Source: Clostridia bacterium (GTDB taxonomy: Bacteria; Bacillota; Clostridia; Oscillospirales; UBA644). From it: a DNA stretch of 26,229 nt. Below, one piece after another: positions 20,665-26,229 of this stretch. Below the pieces are notes generated by a model, which had not been told where the DNA came from, made no database searches, and was given only the letters and a program-made list of their open reading frames with translations. Each line of letters begins with the position of its first letter. Positions within the stretch are counted from its first letter, which is position 1. Location: positions 1-26,229 of the forward strand of contig JAFPBP010000101.1 of NCBI GenBank assembly GCA_017424085.1, read 5' to 3'. The position numbers and the translations under genes were made by a program.

Positions 20665-21783
20665 TTACGACGCCCGTTCCGCAAGCGTTCGGTCTGCGTT
20701 CAGCATGTTTTCAATGAAAATGCCGTAGCCCGAGGTGGGATCGTTGATCAGAACGTGGGTGACGGCGCCCACCAGCTTTCCGTTCTGCAGGATGGGCGAG
20801 CCCGACATGCCCTGCACGATGCCGCCCGTCTTCTCCAGAAGTGCGGGGTCGGTGACGCGGATGAGCATGTTTTTGGTGGTGCCTCCGAAGGTGCGGTAGA
20901 TGCGGACGATTTCAATGGTATATTCCCGTATGCCCCCGTCGTCCAACGTGCAGCGGATGACCGCGTCTCCCTCACGAATTTCGGATTTATCCCCCAGCGG
21001 GACGGTGCTTCGGGCGGATAAGGCGCTGGGGTCCAGCCTTCCGTATAAGCCCGTTTCGGTGTTCCCCTCCGCGTTTCCGATGCAGGGGGCTCCGAACATG
21101 CCCTGAAGCTCCCCCGGCGTGCCGCTTTCGCCCTTTCGCACCGAGGTGATGCGGGCGGGATACAGATCGCCCTGCCGCAGACAGAAGAGCTGGTTGGTGT
21201 CGGGATCTCCGATGCCGTGCCCCAGGCATCCGTAGGCGCCGCTTTCGGGCAGGATATAGGTCAGAGTACCGATCCCCGCCGTGGTATCCTTGACCAGGAT
21301 CCCCAGCTGCCAATTCCCGTCGTCGCCCTTGCGGGGGGTGACGGTGGTTTCACAGGGCTTCTTCCCTCGGACGTATTTCAATTTTACCGAGGCGCCTCCG
21401 TTCAGATTTAACGCCGCCGCCAGCGTGTCCGCAGAGTCGATCTCGTGATTCCCCAGTCCCACGATCCGATCGCCCTCCTTCAGCCCTGCCTTGCGGGCGG
21501 GATTGTCTCTTCCATCGTCGGAAAAGCCCAGAACGATGGCGCCGTCGCAGACCAGCCGCACCGCCACCGCGTCGCCGCCCGGATAGACCTCCAAAACGGT
21601 GGTCTGTGCCTTCGTTGCGGGAAGACTCGGCAGGGCGGGTCGGTCGGGAATGCTCCATTCGATCTCGGTCGCCGCAGCTGCGGCAGGCTGTGCGGGTCCC
21701 GTCGAGGGCAGAAGGATTGCCGCCGCCATGGCTGCAAAAAAAAGAAATTTTCGCATATAATAGAACGTGCCGTTCTTTCGCAT
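20665..21783 (-). CDS. spoIVB: SpoIVB-type serine peptidase (S55) with PDZ domain
   Basis: This about 372-aa protein begins with a signal or anchor segment (MRKFLFFAAMAAAILLP about residues 10-26) and an Ala/Pro-rich linker. A PDZ domain (about 70-155, VLGFSDDGRDNPARKAGLKEGDRIVGLG) precedes an S55 peptidase domain. That holds AGIGTLTY, the catalytic His189 in GCLGHGIGD and the catalytic Ser in GMSGSPI (about 327-329). SpoIVB is made in the forespore and triggers SpoIVFB cleavage of pro-sigma-K, so it marks a spore-former. The start is uncertain: an AGGAGA site lies about 12 nt before the ATG at 21783 and directly against one at 21795; the frame is open further upstream. No sigma-G promoter was convincing. 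The family call is strong. Confidence 0.9.
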   Translation of the reverse strand: MRKNGTFYYMRKFLFFAAMAAAILLPSTGPAQPAAAAATEIEWSIPDRPALPSLPATKAQTTVLEVYPGGDAVAVRLVCDGAIVLGFSDDGRDNPARKAGLKEGDRIVGLGNHEIDSADTLAAALNLNGGASVKLKYVRGKKPCETTVTPRKGDDGNWQLGILVKDTTAGIGTLTYILPESGAYGCLGHGIGDPDTNQLFCLRQGDLYPARITSVRKGESGTPGELQGMFGAPCIGNAEGNTETGLYGRLDPSALSARSTVPLGDKSEIREGDAVIRCTLDDGGIREYTIEIVRIYRTFGGTTKNMLIRVTDPALLEKTGGIVQGMSGSPILQNGKLVGAVTHVLINDPTSGYGIFIENMLNADRTLAERAS

Positions 21784-21968
21784 AAAACGTTTCATCTCCT
21801 TTCCCCGTTCATTTTTCCTCGCCTCGGCGGGAATATCCGATTCAGATATTGACATCGAAAGGAGAAAAAGGAATGGGAAAATCGAACTTTGGAGGGCACT
21901 TTCCCCGATTTTAGACAAGAATATGGGAAATATACGAATGAAGTTCAAATTTTTGTGTTTTTTGTGGG

Positions 21969-21997
21969 TTGACATTTTTCAAAATTCGTTGTATAAT
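21969..21997 (+). promoter_or_regulatory. Promoter of the HPr-uvrC operon
   Basis: Perfect TTGACA (21969-21974) and TATAAT (21992-21997) with a 17-nt spacer, 80 nt upstream of the HPr ATG. The remainder of 21796-22077 holds no gene I can support. Confidence 0.85.
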
Positions 21998-22077
21998 ATA
22001 GTTATGAAATTATTTGCATCGAGTCTACGGAACATCGATCTCTAAAAAAATACCGTTGAAGTACAGGAGAAACGAAA

Positions 22078-22344
22078 ATGTTGAACGCAACTGTTAAGGT
22101 TACCAATCCCGTGGGTCTGCACGCCCGTCCCGCAACTTACTTTACCCAGAAAGCAAACGAATTCAAATCCTCCATCTCCGTGGAGAAGGATGACCGTCGC
22201 GTAAACGCCAAGTCTCTGCTGGGCATTCTGTCTCTGGGCATCACCAAGGACACCGAGATCCAGCTGATTGCCAACGGTCCCGATGAGCAGGAAGCCATCG
22301 AAGGTCTGGTCGCGCTGATCCAGAGCAACTTTGTCTCGGAATAA
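22078..22344 (+). CDS. HPr family phosphocarrier protein
   Basis: This 88-aa protein is a complete HPr. His15 lies in VGLHARPAT, the site phosphorylated by enzyme I in the sugar phosphotransferase system. Ser46 lies in NAKSLLGILSLG, the site of HPr kinase in Firmicutes that lets HPr act with CcpA in carbon catabolite control. Length is normal. An AGGAGAAACG site precedes the ATG and a perfect sigma-A promoter lies upstream. The stop codon overlaps the uvrC start by one base (TAATG). No enzyme I or PTS permease is present here, so a standalone regulatory HPr (Crh-like in role) is possible, but the intact His15 favours a true carrier. Confidence 0.93.
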   Translation: MLNATVKVTNPVGLHARPATYFTQKANEFKSSISVEKDDRRVNAKSLLGILSLGITKDTEIQLIANGPDEQEAIEGLVALIQSNFVSE

Positions 22345-24119
22345 TGACCCACGCGGAGCTACTGAAAAAAGCAACTGAATTGCCGGAATCTCCCGGGGTG
22401 TATACGATGTATGACGCCTCGGGCGATGTCATATACGTGGGAAAAGCCATCAAGCTGAATAACCGCGTATCGTCCTATTTCCGCAATATTCCCCACGAGC
22501 CGAAGGTGGAGCGGATGATCGAGCACGTGGATCATTTTTCCGTGATCCTGTGCGCCAACGAGCTGGATGCGCTGATCACCGAGTGCAGTCTGATCAAGCT
22601 GCATAACCCGTTCTATAACATCAAGCTCAAGGACGGGCACGGCTATCCCTTTATCTGCGTTTCCACCGTGGACGGCTGTCCGCGGGTGAAGTCCGAGTAT
22701 ACCCGCCCGTCGGGGGCGCGGTGCTTCGGACCCTACGCCTATCTGCAGAACGTGTCTCTCATCATCGGGCTTCTCAACTCCGCCTATCGCCTGCCCTCCT
22801 GCAATTATAAGCCCCGCTCCAAGCCCTGTCTGGAATACGACATGGGGCGGTGCAACGGCTTTTGTGCGGGAAAGGCGGACCCCGAGGAGATGCGGCACGC
22901 CTATGAATCCATCTGTGCCGTGCTGGAGGGGAAGACCGACGCCATCGAGGAGGAGCTGACCCGCGAGATGGAGGCGGCGGCAGAGCGGCTGGATTTTGAA
23001 GAGGCGGCGCTTCTGCGGGATCGTCGCAAGGCGCTGGGTATGATCTCCAAAAAACAGCGCCCCGTGCTTTCTCAGAACCGTCACGCCGACTATTTCGGCT
23101 ATCGGGACGGGGGAGACAAATGCAGTATTTTCCTGCTCCGTCTGCGCAACGGCTACGTGGTGGGAGAGCGAAGCGACCTGTTCGACGAGCCCTTTACCCC
23201 CGACCTTCTGCGGCAGTATCTGGAGCGGTTCTATACCGAGGATACCCTGCCTCCGGGGAAGATCTATCTGCCCCAAGAATACGAATGGACGCCCCTTCTC
23301 AACCAATGGCTGAAGGGGAAGATCACCGTTCCGGTGTACGAGCAGGACGTGCGCCTTCGCACCCTTGCCGATCGCAACGCAGGGGAGCGGATGCTTCAGT
23401 ATGAGGGGAAGACCGCCCGCATCCAGCGCCAGCTGAACGCCTTTGCGGAATTCTCGGGAGTGCGCAAGGTGGACCTGATCGAGGTCTACGACGTGAGCCA
23501 GACGGCGGGATCGGACGTGGTTTGCGGAAGCATTTCCGTGTCCGAGGGCATTCCCGACCGAAAGCGCTACAAAAAATATCGCATCCGTCAGGTTTTGGGG
23601 CGGGGCGATACCGATTATATGAAGGAGGCGGTTCAGCGCCGCATCGCCCGCTATAAGGAGGGCGACGCGGGGTTTACGCCTCTGCCCGATCTGATCCTGT
23701 GCGACGGTGCGTTGGCGCAGATCCACGCCGTGGAGCAGGTCTTGCGGGAGGAGGGCGTGTCCCTGCCCGTGCTGGGGCTGAAAAAGGACTCCCGCCACCG
23801 CACCAAATCTCTGGTGTTCCCCGACGGAACCGAAAAGCCCCTTGCTCCCGTGCCCGAGGTTTTCTCCTTCTGCGGACGGCTGCAGGAGGAGGTTCACCGA
23901 GTCGCCATATCCTATCACAAAAATCTGCGGCAGAAGGCAATGCAGCAGTCTCAGCTGGAAGCCATCCCCGGCGTGGGAAGGGCAAAGGCGAAGGCGCTGT
24001 TTCTGCATTTCAAATCCATTGATAAGATCCGCAAGGCGACGCCCGAGGATCTGACGGCGGTGAAGGGGATCTCCCTTCCGCTGGCAGAGGGCATCGCTAA
24101 GTGGTTTGAAGAAAATTAA
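22344..24119 (+). CDS. uvrC: Excinuclease ABC subunit C
   Basis: This 591-aa protein is a full UvrC of normal length. The N-terminal GIY-YIG nuclease (about 12-95: SPGVYTMYDASGDVIYVGKA) makes the 3' cut; a cysteine-bearing segment (PSCNYKPRSKPCLEYDMGRCNGFC) follows. A UVR helix pair (about 205-235, RLDFEEAALLRDRRKAL) contacts UvrB, and an RNase H-like domain (about 370-520, with IEVYDVSQ and DLILCDGALAQIHA) makes the 5' cut. It ends in two helix-hairpin-helix motifs (AIPGVGRAKAKAL and AVKGISLPLAEGI). It repairs bulky DNA lesions with UvrA and UvrB. Its start overlaps the HPr stop by one base, so expression is coupled. ThuA follows 20 bp downstream. Confidence 0.96.
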   Translation: MTHAELLKKATELPESPGVYTMYDASGDVIYVGKAIKLNNRVSSYFRNIPHEPKVERMIEHVDHFSVILCANELDALITECSLIKLHNPFYNIKLKDGHGYPFICVSTVDGCPRVKSEYTRPSGARCFGPYAYLQNVSLIIGLLNSAYRLPSCNYKPRSKPCLEYDMGRCNGFCAGKADPEEMRHAYESICAVLEGKTDAIEEELTREMEAAAERLDFEEAALLRDRRKALGMISKKQRPVLSQNRHADYFGYRDGGDKCSIFLLRLRNGYVVGERSDLFDEPFTPDLLRQYLERFYTEDTLPPGKIYLPQEYEWTPLLNQWLKGKITVPVYEQDVRLRTLADRNAGERMLQYEGKTARIQRQLNAFAEFSGVRKVDLIEVYDVSQTAGSDVVCGSISVSEGIPDRKRYKKYRIRQVLGRGDTDYMKEAVQRRIARYKEGDAGFTPLPDLILCDGALAQIHAVEQVLREEGVSLPVLGLKKDSRHRTKSLVFPDGTEKPLAPVPEVFSFCGRLQEEVHRVAISYHKNLRQKAMQQSQLEAIPGVGRAKAKALFLHFKSIDKIRKATPEDLTAVKGISLPLAEGIAKWFEEN

Positions 24120-24139
24120 AATTATAAGGAGAATTAATT

Positions 24140-24895
24140 ATGATCCGCGTACTCATTTGGAACGAATTCCATCATGAAAGAACCAGAGATAACGTCCGTG
24201 CCATTTATCCCGAAGGGATCCATGGTTGCATCCGTGATTTCTTAAAGGTCAACGATGATCTTGAGATCACCACCGCCACCTTGTCCGAGGAGAACATCGG
24301 TCTGTCCGACGAGCTGCTGAAGAACACCGACGTTCTTTTGTGGTGGGGGCACGTAAAGCACAAAGCCGTCCCCGACGAGTGGGTTGCAAAGATCGTGCGT
24401 CGCGTCCAGGAGGGCATGGGCTTCATCGGGCTCCATTCCGCCCACCATTCCAAGGTCTTCTGTGCTCTGATGGGAACCGAAAGCCATTTGCGTTGGCGGG
24501 AATCGGGAGATCACGAGCGCCTCTGGAACATCGCGCCCAACCATCCCGTTATGAAGGGGATCCCCGAATATTTTGAGCTGGATAACGAGGAGACCTACGG
24601 GGAACGCTTCGATATTCCCGCTCCCCATGAGCTTCTGATGATCGGTTGGTTCTCGGGCGGCGAGGTCTTCCGCTCGGTCTGCACCTTCAATCGCGGCTTG
24701 GGACGGATCCTGTACATCCAGCCCGGTCACGAAACCGTCCCGACCTTCCATAATCCGTATATTCAGAAGCTGATCACCAACGGCGTTTATTGGGCAGCTC
24801 CCAACTGCAACGTGCCCTTGACCTGTCCTCACGAGCCCATCTCTCCCGAGGAGCGCCGCAAGACGGGGGATCAGCCCATCGATTACATCCGTTGA
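24140..24895 (+). CDS. ThuA-like domain protein
   Basis: This 251-aa protein has the class I glutamine amidotransferase-like fold of ThuA proteins. It starts MIRVLIWNEFHHERTRDNVRAI, followed by a TDVLLWWGHVKHKAVPDEWV strand-helix pair, EGMGFIGLHSAHHSKVF and NHPVMKGIPEYFELDNEE, and ends with GRILYIQPGHETVP and a final helix. The family is linked to trehalose or related disaccharide use in rhizobia and is common beside sugar dehydrogenases and glycosidases elsewhere. Its reaction is unproven. An ATAAGGAGAATT site precedes the ATG. It lies 20 bp after uvrC and 3 bp before the esterase frame, so these genes form one unit with the downstream GH2 gene. Confidence 0.9.
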   Translation: MIRVLIWNEFHHERTRDNVRAIYPEGIHGCIRDFLKVNDDLEITTATLSEENIGLSDELLKNTDVLLWWGHVKHKAVPDEWVAKIVRRVQEGMGFIGLHSAHHSKVFCALMGTESHLRWRESGDHERLWNIAPNHPVMKGIPEYFELDNEETYGERFDIPAPHELLMIGWFSGGEVFRSVCTFNRGLGRILYIQPGHETVPTFHNPYIQKLITNGVYWAAPNCNVPLTCPHEPISPEERRKTGDQPIDYIR

Positions 24896-24898
24896 CCG

Positions 24899-25576
24899 AT
24901 GGAATATAAGGAATTTGCGCTGGGAAGGCTTCGCTACGTGGTTCATTACCCCGAAGGCTTTTCCTTTGATCGGAAACATCCCCTGCTGATCCATCTGAAC
25001 GGTGCGGGATCGCGGGGCGACAGCATTGAGCCCTGCCTGACCACGCATTCCGTGGTGGTCGGTCCGCGGGTGTTTCCGTCGTATCCCTTCTTGACGGTGA
25101 TCCCTCTTTGCTCGACCGATACGTGGTACGATCTGTGGGAGCATCTGGAGGAGCTGGTGCGCTTTCTTGCGGATCAGCCCTACGTGGATCGGAAGCGGAT
25201 CTATCTCACGGGCGGAAGCATGGGCGGATACGCCACCTGGCAGCTTGCCATGAGCATGCCCGAATATTTTGCCGCCATCGCCCCCGTGTGCGGCGGCGGT
25301 ATGTATTGGAACGCGCGGCGGATCGTGAATATCCCCATTTGGGCGTTCCACGGCGGGAAGGATCCCGTGGTGTTCCCCGAGGAATCCCAAAAAATGGTGG
25401 ATGCGGTGAACCAACGGGGCGGCAACGCCCGCCTGACCGTCTATCCCTAAAACGGGCACGACGCATGGACCGATACTTATTCCAATCCGGAGCTGTATCG
25501 CTGGTTTTTGTCTCACGAAAAGAGCGAGGAACCGCCTTCTTCGGACGATTACCGAGACCCGAAGCTGTTCGGATAA
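24899..25576 (+). pseudogene. Alpha/beta-hydrolase (prolyl oligopeptidase-like esterase) interrupted by an in-frame TAA
   Basis: The frame runs 225 codons from the ATG at 24899 to a TAA at 25574-25576, but codon 184 (25448-25450) is TAA. The first 183 residues hold the oxyanion segment LIHLNGAGSRGD, the nucleophile elbow LTGGSMGGYATW (Ser107) and the Asp155 loop FHGGKDPVV. The catalytic His falls just after the stop, in NGHDAWTDTY (His187), followed by the normal LYRWFLSHEK helix in the same frame. One base change would restore it (for example to GAA or CAA). The truncated product lacks the third triad residue and should be inactive. Such esterases remove acyl groups from sugars. A sequencing or assembly error is the main alternative; the reading frame itself is not shifted. 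Confidence 0.8.
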
Positions 25577-25606
25577 CCATTTCAACTGAAAAAGTGAGGT
25601 CGTCTT

Positions 25607-26229
25607 ATGGGGTTTTTACGGAAAAAGTTCAGTATGGATCGGGAATGGAAATTCTCGGGAGGAGAGGTAAACCTGTTTCAGGAGGACTCTCATAACGTTA
25701 TTTACGCGCAGGTGAAGGCAGGCGGTGCCTTTGGTCCCGCCCGCAAAAAAGCCTACGACGATTCTGCGTGGCAGACCGTCAATCTTCCCCACGATTACAT
25801 TCGGGAGGCTGAATTTTCTCCCGACGCCATTTCGGTGCAGGGATATCGGGTGATGACCGACGCTTGGTATCGCAAAACCTTTACCGTGGACGAATCCCTG
25901 CGGGGTAAGCACGCCCTGTTGGTCTTCGACGGCATTTCCAAGGCGGCGAAGATCTATCTGAACGGCTCGTTGGTGGGGCGTTGCTTTGAGCCCTATACCG
26001 AAACCGTGGTGGACGTGACCGATCGTCTGTATTACGGCGGGATCAACACTCTTGCCGTTTCCGTGGACGGAAAGACCCTTTCGGGCTGGTGGTACGAGGG
26101 TGCAGGCATTTACCGACACGTGAATCTTTACGTGAAGGACAACCTTCACATCGCTCATAACGGCGTCTGGGCAAATCCCGTGCTCACCGATCCCGCCAAC
26201 GAGGGCTGGACGGTGGAGGTGGAGACCAC
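25607..26229 (+). CDS. GH2-family glycoside hydrolase, beta-galactosidase-like (N-terminal part; runs off the window)
   Basis: The open frame gives 207 residues and continues past the edge. It starts MGFLRKKFSMDREWKFSGGE and follows the GH2 N-terminal sugar-binding sandwich: WQTVNLPHDYI, DAWYRKTFTVDE, LLVFDGISKAAKIYLNGSLVG, YTETVVDVTD and the GWWYEGAGIYRHVNLYV edge strand. The YEGAGIYR motif is typical of beta-galactosidase or beta-glucuronidase-type GH2 enzymes rather than the beta-mannosidase at 10271-12490. The catalytic barrel is outside the window, so the substrate is open. No signal peptide is seen. A GTGAGGT site lies 7 nt before the ATG. It follows the broken esterase frame by 30 bp and is probably in the same transcript as ThuA. 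Confidence 0.85.
   Translation, partial: MGFLRKKFSMDREWKFSGGEVNLFQEDSHNVIYAQVKAGGAFGPARKKAYDDSAWQTVNLPHDYIREAEFSPDAISVQGYRVMTDAWYRKTFTVDESLRGKHALLVFDGISKAAKIYLNGSLVGRCFEPYTETVVDVTDRLYYGGINTLAVSVDGKTLSGWWYEGAGIYRHVNLYVKDNLHIAHNGVWANPVLTDPANEGWTVEVET

Noticed and set aside
22359..24008. Long minus-strand open frame (549 codons)
   Set aside because: Shadow of uvrC, which is complete with all domains on the plus strand.
25448..25450. Recoding of TAA as an amino acid in the esterase frame
   Set aside because: No known bacterial recoding uses TAA in this way, no recoding signal was seen, and other genes here use TAA as a normal stop.

Overview
The window looks like a chromosomal segment of an anaerobic, spore-forming Firmicute (class Clostridia), probably an uncultured gut lineage. 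The evidence is a SpoIVB-type sporulation protease, textbook Firmicute promoters (TTGACA-N17-TATAAT) and strong Shine-Dalgarno sites before most genes, an HPr with both His15 and Ser46, and several host- or plant-glycan hydrolases. Most genes are moderately GC-rich. The 1.2-2.6 kb stretch is visibly AT-rich and repeat-rich and stands out. No phage, plasmid, CRISPR or rRNA genes were seen.

Layout. (1) 1-966: start of a GH36 alpha-galactosidase (minus), cut by the window edge. (2) 1.1-2.9 kb: an AT-rich island with an orphan protein, a four-helix-bundle (S23/IVP) protein and two arrays of unequal mini-hairpins joined by ATGATG/CATCAT or GATGATAT/ATATCATC linkers. A 68-bp perfect direct repeat occurs at both ends of the island, and the inner copy abuts the 3' end of a tRNA-Val(CAC). 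(3) 2.95-4.6 kb: a two-gene operon for a lipoprotein and a membrane-anchored XRE protein. (4) 4.7-8.9 kb: DUF378 protein, an ABC exporter/DUF1854 pair, and two small unknown genes. (5) 9-10.25 kb: beta-propeller-like lipoprotein with duplicated promoters. (6) 10.3-15.4 kb: divergent glycan locus, AraC regulator plus GH2 beta-mannosidase one way, N-acetylneuraminate lyase plus sialidase the other. (7) 15.35-16.17 kb: a Phd/Doc toxin-antitoxin cassette bracketed by two identical 34-bp terminator hairpins. (8) 16.2-20.65 kb: FAD oxidoreductase, CapA-like protein and M14 carboxypeptidase in a tight operon, divergent from a PocR-type AraC regulator. (9) 20.66-21.8 kb: SpoIVB. (10) 22.0-26.2 kb: HPr-uvrC-ThuA-esterase-GH2, co-directional and tightly spaced; the esterase frame is broken by one in-frame TAA just before its catalytic His.

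How it works together: the common theme is catabolism of complex glycans (galactosides, mannosides, sialosides, further GH2 and ThuA substrates), with AraC-family control at two divergent loci. The most unusual feature is the hairpin-array/S23 island beside the tRNA. The linkers invert polarity in the middle of each array, so each whole array could fold as a fishbone-like cruciform with the small hairpins as side arms. All functional names rest on family recognition by eye; no database search was run.
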